Origin: Asaia bogorensis
Lineage (GTDB): Bacteria; Pseudomonadota; Alphaproteobacteria; Acetobacterales; Acetobacteraceae
DNA length: 7,631 bases
Direction of reading: 5' to 3'
Assembly (NCBI GenBank): GCA_945871455.1
Contig: CAMBXJ010000202.1
Location: 1-7,631 of the forward strand
In this document: piece after piece, positions 1 to 5,744 of the stretch
Numbering within the stretch: the stretch's first letter is position 1
How the letters are laid out: each line of letters opens with the position of its first letter
Notes under the pieces: model-generated
The model's input: only the letters and a program-made list of their open reading frames with translations
Databases searched by the model: none
Told to the model about the DNA's origin: nothing
Made by a program: the position numbers and the translations under genes

Positions 1-59
1 CGGTCTGGGGCGTGGGAGAGGTCTCCTGACTTCGGCCTCGCGGTAGTCGCACATCTCGG
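1..59. other. Left edge, no gene supported
   Basis: Two plus-strand frames close early (stops at 27-29 and 44-46), so an incoming rightward gene could end here. All minus-strand frames are open across these few bases, so a leftward gene could begin here, for instance at the ATG whose first base is 62 or a nearby one. The stretch is too short to choose between these possibilities. Confidence 0.3.
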
Positions 60-224
60 CATTGGAGAAAAATCTCCCCCTCCCCTTGCGGGCTTGGGCC
101 GCGAAGCGGACCAAGGTTGGGGGAGGGGTGATGGCGCACGAATATGCCGAGAATTCCCTCCCCCCAACCTTGGTCCGCTTCGCGGCCCAAGCCCGCAAGG
201 AGAGGGGGAGTATTTTCTCCAGTG
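60..224. repeat. Inverted pair of REP-like units (BIME-like palindrome)
   Basis: The left arm (about 60-127) and right arm (about 156-224) are reverse complements over some 65 nt. They share a perfect core of about 38 nt (roughly 84-122) and enclose a 28-nt linker. Each arm is itself a hairpin unit: outer C-rich and G-rich flanks, then CTTGG / CCAAG around CCGC-gaa-GCGG. Two such units in opposite orientation are the architecture of bacterial interspersed mosaic (REP/BIME) elements. The outer end of each arm carries a short A/T run (AAAAA at 68-72, TTTT at 213-216), so a transcript from either side would form a long stem followed by U residues. The element starts 20 nt past the stop codon of the leftward CoA-transferase and could terminate that operon. 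The palindrome is seen directly; the REP class and terminator role are inferred. Confidence 0.85.
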
Positions 225-244
225 GCCGACTGCTCCAGTCGTGA

Positions 245-1453
245 CTAAAGCGCGCCATCCGCCCGCAACGCCGCGATATCACCTGCCTGATAGCCCAACT
301 CACCCAGCACCTCATCGGTGTGCTGGCCCTTGGTCGGGGGAAACGACACCACCGACGGGCTGTCCGCGCCGGCCATGAAGCCCGAGGCGAACAGGGTGAT
401 ATCGCGCTCGATCCCACCTTGGCCGGGCAGTTTCGCCATGATGTTGCGCAGCGCGAGCTGCGGGTGGGCGACGGCTTGCGCCACGCTCAGGATGGCGGAA
501 GCCGGCACGCCCAGGGCGCCGAGACGCTTCTCCCACCCGGTTGCATCGTCGGTGGCAAACGCCTCGATCAGGATATTGCGCAACGCGGCCCCGTTGGTTC
601 GGCGGTTGCTGCCGGTGTCGAAACGCGGGTCCGCCGACAGCCCAGGCTGGCCGATCGCCTGGCAGATCGCGGCGAACTGCTTGTCGGTGATCGCGCTCAT
701 CAGGATCATGCCGCCGCCGGCCACCGGAAACGCATCGGCGGTGGGCGCCTGCGCGGGAGAGCTGTTGCCGATCAATTGCGGCTCCTCGCCCAGGTTCAGA
801 TAGGAACTCAGCAGCGGCGCCATCAGCGCCAGCGACGTATCCAGCATGGACACGTCGATATTCTGCCCCTCCCCGGTCGTGGCACGCCGGTACAGCGCGC
901 TGGATACGGCGAAGGCCGCCATGATGGCGGTGCCCAGGTCCACCACGGTGAATCCCACCCGGGTCGGGCCGGTCGAAGGATGACCCGTGACCGCCATCAT
1001 GCCGGACACCGCCTGGATGGCGCCGTCATAGGCCGGTGCGCTGGCATAGGGGCCTTCCTGGCCATAGCCCGATATCGAGCAATACACGATATCCGGCCGG
1101 ATCGCCCGCACCGCCTCGTAACCGAAGCCCAGGCGTTCCAGCACGCCGCCGCGGAAATTCTGCACCACGACATCGGCGCCGGCGATCAGTTTGGTCAGGA
1201 TTTCCTTCGCCTTCGGATGTTTAAGATCCAAGGTCATGGACCGCTTGTTGGCGTTCATCGCCAGAAAGAAGGGCGACATGCCCAGCCGGCCCAGATCGTT
1301 GTCGGCCGCGATGCTACGGGCCTGATCGCCCAGCCTGGGTTCCTCGATCTTGATCACGTCGGCACCCAGCGACGCGAGCTGGTGGGTGCAGAACGGGCCT
1401 GCGAAAACCTGAGAGAAATCGACGACGCGGATACCGGAAAAGGCCTTGGCCAT
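245..1453 (-). CDS. Family III CoA-transferase (CaiB/BaiF/formyl-CoA transferase type)
   Basis: This 402-residue cytoplasmic enzyme should move coenzyme A from an acyl-CoA donor to a carboxylic acid. The length fits the family (about 380-430). The N-terminus reads GIRVVDFSQVFAGPF followed by LGADVIKIEEP (about residues 29-39), the usual start of the CaiB/BaiF fold. Further family signatures are NKRSMTLDLK (69-78), VVQNFRGGVLERLGFG (96-111) and SISGYGQEGPY (126-136). Asp172 in GFTVVDLGTA lies where family III enzymes carry the catalytic aspartate that forms the acyl anhydride and aspartyl-CoA intermediates (Asp169 in formyl-CoA transferase). The substrate cannot be read from sequence; succinyl-CoA:dicarboxylate, formyl/oxalyl, carnitine and racemase-like relatives share this fold. 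The ATG lies 1 nt after the TAA stop of the upstream permease frame, with only a weak purine-rich stretch before it, so translational coupling is likely. A downstream palindrome may end the transcript. Confidence 0.93.
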   Translation of the reverse strand: MAKAFSGIRVVDFSQVFAGPFCTHQLASLGADVIKIEEPRLGDQARSIAADNDLGRLGMSPFFLAMNANKRSMTLDLKHPKAKEILTKLIAGADVVVQNFRGGVLERLGFGYEAVRAIRPDIVYCSISGYGQEGPYASAPAYDGAIQAVSGMMAVTGHPSTGPTRVGFTVVDLGTAIMAAFAVSSALYRRATTGEGQNIDVSMLDTSLALMAPLLSSYLNLGEEPQLIGNSSPAQAPTADAFPVAGGGMILMSAITDKQFAAICQAIGQPGLSADPRFDTGSNRRTNGAALRNILIEAFATDDATGWEKRLGALGVPASAILSVAQAVAHPQLALRNIMAKLPGQGGIERDITLFASGFMAGADSPSVVSFPPTKGQHTDEVLGELGYQAGDIAALRADGAL

Positions 1454-1454
1454 G

Positions 1455-2177
1455 TTATTGCTGCCTCGATTGGGGCCTCGATAGGGCCGGGTTGAGAAGA
1501 CTGGCGCGCTGGCGGTTCTCCCGGCGCGCGATATAGAGACCGGCGCCGACGATCACGCTGGCACCCACCCAGGTCCAGCCGTCCGGCAGGTTCTGATAGA
1601 GGACATATCCGGTCAACGTGGCGCCGAGCAGTTGGAGGTAATTGAAGGGGGAGAGGAGAGCGGCGGGGCCGCGCTCGAACGCCTTGGTCAGCAGGTAATG
1701 CGCGCTGCCCCCGATCATGCCCATGGACAGAAACACCGCCCAGTGTTCCCAGCGATCGGGCATCGTGAAAAAGAACGGCACCATGACCAACACGACGCAG
1801 GACCCGACAAACCCGGACCAGATATTCGTGGTCTCGGCATGGTCCTGCCCGGCGAGCCGGCGGGTCATGAGCTGATACATCGCCGAACAGACGGCGCTGA
1901 CAATCAGCAGAATCGCGCCCCATTGGTCGATACTGGCCCCACCGGGGCGGATGATGATCAAGGTGCCGAGGAAACCGGTCATGATCGCGGCCCAACGGTG
2001 CAGCCCCACTCTCTCGCCCAGCAACGGGCCGGAAAGAGCGGCGACGATCAGCGGCGTGCTGAAGCTGATTGCCGCGGCGGTGGCGAGCGAGAGTTGGGTC
2101 AGGCCGGTGAAATAGGCCAGGGAGGAGAAAATGCCGAACAACCCGCGCAGGATCTGGATGCCGGGGCGTTTCGGCAC
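1455..2177 (-). CDS. EamA permease, downstream open segment (helices 3-10)
   Basis: If translated on its own from the GTG at 2177, this segment makes a 240-residue membrane protein. Predicted helices lie at about residues 7-29, 30-53, 60-77, 85-105, 119-140, 145-167, 175-196 and 200-217. The first EamA repeat ends with the typical LLGERVGLHRW and GTLIIIRPGG stretches; the second repeat is complete and ends GAGLYIARRE. The first two helices of the fold are absent and I see no good Shine-Dalgarno sequence before the GTG, so independent function is doubtful. The stop is 1 nt from the CoA-transferase start. Confidence 0.6.
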   Translation of the reverse strand: MPKRPGIQILRGLFGIFSSLAYFTGLTQLSLATAAAISFSTPLIVAALSGPLLGERVGLHRWAAIMTGFLGTLIIIRPGGASIDQWGAILLIVSAVCSAMYQLMTRRLAGQDHAETTNIWSGFVGSCVVLVMVPFFFTMPDRWEHWAVFLSMGMIGGSAHYLLTKAFERGPAALLSPFNYLQLLGATLTGYVLYQNLPDGWTWVGASVIVGAGLYIARRENRQRASLLNPALSRPQSRQQ

Positions 2178-2189
2178 CAGGATCCGCGG

Positions 2190-2393
2190 TCAATGGCGGG
2201 GTGCGAACAGCAGCAGCATCCACAGGAACGCGATGCCGTGGCGGAACAGGGTGACCTCGAACGGATGGAACGATTCGGCCATCACCTTGCCGGCGGCATT
2301 CACATAGACGATCAGGCCGACATAGATGACCATCAGCCCCGTCGCCTGCAGCAGGCGATCGTCCTTTCGGGCGGCGGGGGTGAGGGTCTTCAT
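2190..2393 (-). CDS. EamA permease, upstream open segment (helices 1-2)
   Basis: This 67-codon piece has a polar basic start (MKTLTPAARKDDR), then predicted helices at about residues 17-36 and 47-64, and ends in APRH before TGA. FHPFEVTLFRHGIAFLWMLLLF matches the end of helix 1 and helix 2 of DMT permeases. It shares its frame with the downstream segment and is best read as the front of the same gene, not a separate protein. No clear Shine-Dalgarno sequence precedes the ATG. Confidence 0.55.
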   Translation of the reverse strand: MKTLTPAARKDDRLLQATGLMVIYVGLIVYVNAAGKVMAESFHPFEVTLFRHGIAFLWMLLLFAPRH

Positions 2394-2895
2394 GGTGGAA
2401 TCATACCAGGGCTAACAGAATAAAGGGATAACCGGGTCAGGTGGGTCCGCACGCCGAGGATGCGCGCGCTACGACCGCCCCCCCGGAATGCCAGCCGCCC
2501 CAACGATTGACCGATGTCATCCCCATCCCATCATTGCGGGACCTGACCCAGCGCCCCGCCCCCGAAGCACGATGTACCAGGTCCCGCTCGGCGATGCCGA
2601 GGGGCCGGGTGGGCAGGCATTGCATCGGTCAATGGTTCGGGCGGTTGGTCTACCTCGCCGGGGTCCCCGTCATCGCGGACGGTCGGCAACAGCCTCTCGC
2701 CGCGGCCGATCCCGGAGCGGACCGAGCCGCACGCACAAATCCGCGCGACCGAGACAATCCTAGCCCTCCCATTGTGGAATTGGGCCAGGAACGGATGACA
2801 TCGCGCGATATAGTGCGTGACATCCATCCCCCCGAGGGGAAAATTCTCGTCAGTCGCCCTTGATCCCCAGACGGGTGGCGGCTGAGACGCGCTGC
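2394..2895. other. 502-nt intergenic stretch, no convincing gene
   Basis: The stretch lies upstream of the leftward permease operon and downstream of the leftward dioxygenase. A 140-codon plus-strand frame (2441-2863, GTG start) and a minus-strand frame entering from the dioxygenase antisense are open, but neither has a ribosome binding site or a recognisable domain. What stands out is the nested palindrome at 2491-2648. A further short inverted pair is GGGTCAGGT (2434-2442) with ACCTGACCC (2541-2549), which would compete with the core stem of that structure. No obvious terminator with a T run follows the dioxygenase stop. Confidence 0.6.
2491..2648. repeat. 158-nt nested imperfect palindrome, possible structured RNA
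   Basis: Arms 2491-2516 and 2623-2648 are reverse complements at 23 of 26 positions, including 11 consecutive ones (2506-2516 with 2623-2633). Nested inside is a perfect 10-nt pair, GCGGGACCTG (2536-2545) with CAGGTCCCGC (2578-2587), around a 32-nt loop. Between the two stems, C-rich 2521-2529 can partly pair with G-rich 2607-2614. The extra bases on the right form their own hairpin, TCGGC-gat-GCCGA (2588-2600). One of the three outer mismatches becomes a G-U pair if the plus strand is transcribed (2494 with 2645), which mildly favours plus-strand RNA. The pairing is seen; any RNA or protein-binding role is inferred. Confidence 0.6.
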
Positions 2896-3735
2896 TTAAT
2901 GGCTCGCGCGGTGGAACGGCTTGTCGCCCTTGACGGTCACGCGGAAGCCAGCACGGACCTGCGGGAAATAATCCCACATCGCGATATGCTGGACGCAGCG
3001 ATTGTCCCAGAACGCGACGCTGTCCGGCTGCCAGCGGAAACGCACCTGCCAATGCGGACGGCCGCAATGCTCATAGAGGAATTCGAGGATGGCTTTGCCC
3101 TCGGCTTCCGGCAGGTCCTTGATGCCAACCGTAAAGACCGGGTTGACGAAGATCGCCTGACGGCCGGTGACGGGATGGGTGCGGATCAGCGGATGTTCGG
3201 CGCGAGGGAAGGTCTTTGTCTCATTCGCCCCGATCAGCTTGTTGGTACGGCTATAGTTCGGCCCGCCATCATGAATCGCGGTCAGGCCCGACAGAAACAC
3301 CTTCATCGGCGCCGACAGCGCGTCATAGGCCGCATACATGCTGCAAAACAGCGTATCGCCGCCGGTTTCCGGAATGGTCTTCAGGTTCAGGATCGAGCCC
3401 ATCGGCGGCTCCGGGTCGCACGACACGTCCGAATGCCACCGCTCCCCCGCGACGCGCTTGGAGTTGGCGTCCGCATAGATCGGCAGAATCTCCGGATGAC
3501 CCTCGGGGCCCTTGGTGTTGGGATGGATGTGCAATTCCCCGAACAACCGCCCGAACGCCTTGTGCTGGTCCAGGGTCAGTTTCTGATCGCGAAAGAACAG
3601 CACCTGATGCGCCATCAGCGCGTCATGCACTTCCTGGAATTGCTGATTTCCCAAGGGCTTGCCAAGGTCGATGCCGAAAATCTCGGCGCCGATCGTCGGC
3701 GTGACGGGCTTCACCTGGATGGTCTGATAGGTCAT
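2896..3735 (-). CDS. TauD/TfdA-family 2-oxoglutarate, Fe(II)-dependent dioxygenase (taurine dioxygenase-like)
   Basis: This 279-residue cytoplasmic enzyme, close to the 283 residues of E. coli TauD, should hydroxylate a sulfonate next to sulfur using O2 and 2-oxoglutarate, giving an aldehyde and sulfite. The iron ligands are His101 and Asp103 in WHSDVS, and His250. Thr128 and Arg261 match the 2-oxoglutarate contacts of TauD. Arg265 and His69 (in GELHIHP) match its taurine sulfonate contacts, with Arg261 and Arg265 at the same +11 and +15 spacing from the distal histidine. This favours taurine or a close sulfonate over TfdA-type substrates, but the family is large and no tauABC transport genes are visible, so I give no symbol. 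The start ATG has AAGGGA (3746-3741) 5 nt upstream. The neighbours show no functional link, and the gene seems to have its own promoter. Confidence 0.93.
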   Translation of the reverse strand: MTYQTIQVKPVTPTIGAEIFGIDLGKPLGNQQFQEVHDALMAHQVLFFRDQKLTLDQHKAFGRLFGELHIHPNTKGPEGHPEILPIYADANSKRVAGERWHSDVSCDPEPPMGSILNLKTIPETGGDTLFCSMYAAYDALSAPMKVFLSGLTAIHDGGPNYSRTNKLIGANETKTFPRAEHPLIRTHPVTGRQAIFVNPVFTVGIKDLPEAEGKAILEFLYEHCGRPHWQVRFRWQPDSVAFWDNRCVQHIAMWDYFPQVRAGFRVTVKGDKPFHRASH

Positions 3736-3772
3736 GGGCGTCCCTTCTCCGGCTTCTGTGTTCCGTTGGTTC

Positions 3773-3808
3773 TCCCCGCACTATCAGAGGGTTTGAAGGC
3801 GAACGCAA
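3773..3808 (-). promoter_or_regulatory. Possible sigma70-type promoter for the dioxygenase gene
   Basis: On the minus strand TTGCGT (3808-3803) is followed after 17 nt by GATAGT (3785-3780). The predicted transcript start near 3773 leaves a leader of about 38 nt before the ATG, containing the AAGGGA ribosome binding site. Matches to consensus are only 3/6 and 4/6, so this is a suggestion. Confidence 0.3.
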
Positions 3809-4298
3809 ATGCCGTGAGGCGGTAATTCCTATTATGGCCGAATCAGACACGCGCCTCCTCAGATTCGGCCTTGCCCCGGGTTTCATCGCGCCGCTTTCGA
3901 CCGCTCGTGTGCGATTTTGACGTTCGAAGCGGGTGGCAGCGGGATGGCGCATGGATCCTTGGGACAAGGGAGTCAGTTGAATGTTTACTTTTTGTTCTAG
4001 GCCGGACGCGGTGTCGTAGGCAAGTAAAAAGCGGATTCCGATGGAAAATGCGGGTTTTTGAGGTCGAAACCCTCGGGTTGGCGGTGTTCAGCCTGGGTTT
4101 TGAGCAACGGTTAACAAAAACCCCGAATGGTTAATTTGGCGCGAAACTGGCTGTTGGCGCTTTTCGCCAAAGCTCATATCCGACATCCAGATTGGGTTGT
4201 TAGACTCTGATATAAAACGACTTATCGGGCTTCTTAAGATTCCACTTTAAGTACGGGTCTTTGGGCAATCCGTTCCGATCAGGCGCGGATAAGGGGGG

Positions 4299-4313
4299 GG
4301 TTCGTTACGAACC
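4299..4313. repeat. Near-perfect 15-bp palindrome beside a G8 run
   Basis: GGTTCGT-t-ACGAACC has two perfect 7-bp arms around one central base, and the preceding 4293-4300 is eight G residues. Size and symmetry suit a dimeric repressor operator or a tight hairpin. No start codon lies close by, so its target is unknown. Confidence 0.45.
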
Positions 4314-4394
4314 AATGCGGGACTCCGGGGGTATCGTTCCGGTTCCATGCGGTTAACCCGGTCGTTCATGATTGCTTGCGGATTGGGCAGGTGG

Positions 4395-4431
4395 CTGCTT
4401 TCGCAGGCGGGACGCCGGCCCCCGGCGCCCC
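4395..4431 (-). terminator. Tandem hairpins after the secreted-protein gene
   Basis: Beginning 18 nt beyond the stop codon, the minus-strand RNA can form a 10-bp stem (4431-4422 with 4418-4409, one G-U pair) closed by GGG. A second small hairpin follows, CTGC-GAAA-GCAG (4406-4395), with a GNRA tetraloop. There is no U run, so intrinsic termination may be weak. The hairpins could instead protect the 3' end of the mRNA. Confidence 0.4.
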
Positions 4432-4449
4432 GTGCCGTCGCCTGTTCGA

Positions 4450-5676
4450 TTAGGCCCGAATGCCGCCGTTGTCGAACAAGGTCTGCGCGTCCAACCCATG
4501 GGCGAACTTGAGCGCCAGGATCTCCGTGCCGGCGGTCGCCACATTGCCACTGGCGTTGAACATCACATGGCTGCCATCGACGCTGTCGACGATACGAACA
4601 TAGTTGTCGATATCGCCATGCCCGGTCACCGGATCGTAACCGGCCGCCGCCGTCGTGTGGAAATTGGAGCCGAGCAGCCCCCCCACCTTCGTCAGCAACG
4701 TCAAATCCAGAAAATCCCCTCCCGCTCGGCCGTCAAACCCCAGCATGATATTGTCATCACCCAGGCTCCATCCCTTGCTGGGGTCGAACAAAATCCAATC
4801 GTCTCCGGCGGTGGAAACCATCACGTTGCCCCGCCCGTCCGGCCGCATCTCAAACCCATCGCCGCCGGTGGAAATCAACAGGCTGTTGTCGCCGCCGCTT
4901 TTCAGGTCCGACCCGGTATGGGCGCCGATCAGCACGTTGCTGAACAGGGAACCACGCACCTGATTGATATTGACCAGAATGTTGCTTTCCGCGTTGGCGC
5001 CGTAGCCAACCCCATGCTCCATATCGACGAGGATGGAGCCGGGCGATTGCGTGTAGACCGCGCAGTTCCCCTTGCCGTCCTGCCCACCTCCCGCGGTGCC
5101 GCTGCCGCCGATCATATAGGCGCCGATACCGCCCTGGATGGTGTCCCAGGTGATCCCGCCATCGACGGTCATGTGGTGCGCCGGTGGACCGTACGAAGCG
5201 GCCGCGACCGTGGGGTTGCCGTTGGCATCCAGCACCTGCAGCAACGTGTAGCCGTTGTCGGCGGGCGGCGGAGGCGGCGCCGAGGGGCCGTCATCGCACT
5301 CCCGGCTGTCCGCGTCGCGGCCGATGACCTTGGACGAGCCGCCGAAGTCCAACCGCCAGGATCCGTCGCGCTCCACATCCAGGCTGAAGCCGCCGTTTCC
5401 GGTCTGCGTGTCCAGGAACCCGGCCCGCGCTTCCACGTGCAGGCCACCCCGCGGAGTGTAGGTCCAGAACAGCTCACTGGAGGCGCTGGTCGCGCCATCG
5501 CGGCCCGCGGCGACCACCCGTGGTTTGGGATGTTCGATCAGCGCGTCGACCAGCCTGATGAACGCAATCTGGCCCATGTCAAAGCCATGGTGCCCGGAGT
5601 CGAAGTTGCAGGAACCGTCGTCGTCGTCACGATCCGGACCCTTGCCCTTCTTGCTTTGCGACTTCCTGTCAGACAT
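4450..5676 (-). CDS. Putative type I-secreted, glycine/aspartate-rich protein of unknown function
   Basis: This is a 408-residue acidic protein with no N-terminal signal peptide. The N-terminus is a highly charged tail (SDRKSQSKKGKGPDRDDDDG). A globular part at about 30-128 has several GG and aromatic-rich strands, followed by a proline linker (131-138). Residues 230-315 carry degenerate repeats of the type N-x-L/M-V/I: SNILVNI, SNVLIGA, DNSLLIS, GNVMVST and DDNIMLG. The end (320-408) runs DFLDLTLLTKVGG, DNYVRIVDSVDGSHVMFNASG and ILALKFAHGLDAQTLFDNGGI. It resembles the C-terminal targeting domain of VCA0849-type (T1SS-143) type I secretion substrates. Canonical GGxGxDxUx calcium repeats are absent. 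I chose the ATG at 5676 over a TTG 18 codons upstream because AGGGGG lies 5 nt before it. No transporter genes are in the window. The secretion route is inferred by resemblance; the function is unknown. Confidence 0.72.
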   Translation of the reverse strand: MSDRKSQSKKGKGPDRDDDDGSCNFDSGHHGFDMGQIAFIRLVDALIEHPKPRVVAAGRDGATSASSELFWTYTPRGGLHVEARAGFLDTQTGNGGFSLDVERDGSWRLDFGGSSKVIGRDADSRECDDGPSAPPPPPADNGYTLLQVLDANGNPTVAAASYGPPAHHMTVDGGITWDTIQGGIGAYMIGGSGTAGGGQDGKGNCAVYTQSPGSILVDMEHGVGYGANAESNILVNINQVRGSLFSNVLIGAHTGSDLKSGGDNSLLISTGGDGFEMRPDGRGNVMVSTAGDDWILFDPSKGWSLGDDNIMLGFDGRAGGDFLDLTLLTKVGGLLGSNFHTTAAAGYDPVTGHGDIDNYVRIVDSVDGSHVMFNASGNVATAGTEILALKFAHGLDAQTLFDNGGIRA

Positions 5677-5717
5677 CCCCGCCCCCTCGACCGATCGATC
5701 AAACGATCCGTCGCCCC

Positions 5718-5744
5718 ATACGTGCGACAATCTCGCGATACGTG
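5718..5744. repeat. Direct repeat ATACGTG, two copies 20 bp apart
   Basis: ATACGTG occurs at 5718-5724 and 5738-5744, at and just downstream of the predicted transcript start of the secreted-protein gene. A spacing of two helical turns would suit a dimer or tandem regulator covering the start site. Seven-base repeats can arise by chance. Confidence 0.3.

Larger units (their letters stand above)
1455..2393 (-). pseudogene. EamA/DMT-family permease interrupted by one in-frame TGA
   Basis: Read through a single TGA (2192-2190), this is one uninterrupted 312-codon frame, the normal size of a ten-helix drug/metabolite transporter permease. Helices 1-2 lie before the stop and helices 3-10 after it. 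The stop falls in the hydrophilic loop between helix 2 and helix 3 (APRH-stop-PRILVPKRPG). There is no frame change and no missing piece, which fits a point change such as CGA (Arg) to TGA. The ATG at 2393 is fixed by an in-frame TAG six codons upstream. Such inner-membrane proteins exchange amino acids, nucleotides, organic acids or other metabolites; the substrate is unknown. Transcription with the CoA-transferase suggests export or import of a related acid. Alternatives are a sequencing error, real TGA read-through, or re-initiation at 2177. Confidence 0.8.
3736..4449. other. 714-nt A+T-richer intergenic region
   Basis: By hand count 4141-4260 is about 45% G+C, against about two thirds in neighbouring genes. 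The region holds the promoter side of the dioxygenase gene, the downstream side of the secreted-protein gene, and several small structures. These include the hairpin TTGGCG-ctttt-CGCCAA (4154-4170), an inverted pair GGGTTTTTG (4052-4060) / CAAAAACCC (4115-4123), and two GGTTAA boxes exactly 20 bp apart (4109-4114, 4129-4134). An 87-codon frame (3871-4134, TTG start) has an unbiased third position and no clear ribosome binding site. Its last 28 codons could start at the ATG at 4048. I do not recognise it and do not call it a gene. Confidence 0.6.

Noticed and set aside
320..1495. 391-codon plus-strand frame
   Set aside because: It is the antisense of the CoA-transferase, which has clear family motifs. 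The shadow protein is rich in Arg, His and Gly with no recognisable domain, as expected opposite a gene with strong G/C third positions.
2190..2192. Selenocysteine codon in the permease
   Set aside because: DMT permeases have no known selenocysteine, the position is in a variable loop, and I see no convincing SECIS-type hairpin immediately after the TGA.
1354..2223. 289-codon minus-strand frame across the permease
   Set aside because: It is shifted relative to the permease frame, which encodes clear membrane helices. The shifted product is Arg/Pro-rich without hydrophobic segments.
2491..2648. Integron attC site or insertion-sequence terminal repeats
   Set aside because: The arms lack the attC core boxes (GTTRRRY / RYYYAAC in the right places). 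No transposase frame lies between them, and the flanks (2485-2490 and 2649-2654) show no target duplication.
2827..2840. TCCCC-ccga-GGGGA hairpin as terminator of the dioxygenase gene
   Set aside because: For the leftward transcript the U-rich stretch would come before the stem, not after it, so it does not have terminator order.
2441..2863. 140-codon plus-strand frame with GTG start
   Set aside because: No ribosome binding site, Pro/Arg-rich composition and no domain I recognise; it runs through the palindrome at 2491-2648. Long open frames are expected by chance at this G+C content.
2860..3825. 321-codon plus-strand frame
   Set aside because: Antisense shadow of the TauD-family gene, whose metal and cosubstrate ligands are all present.
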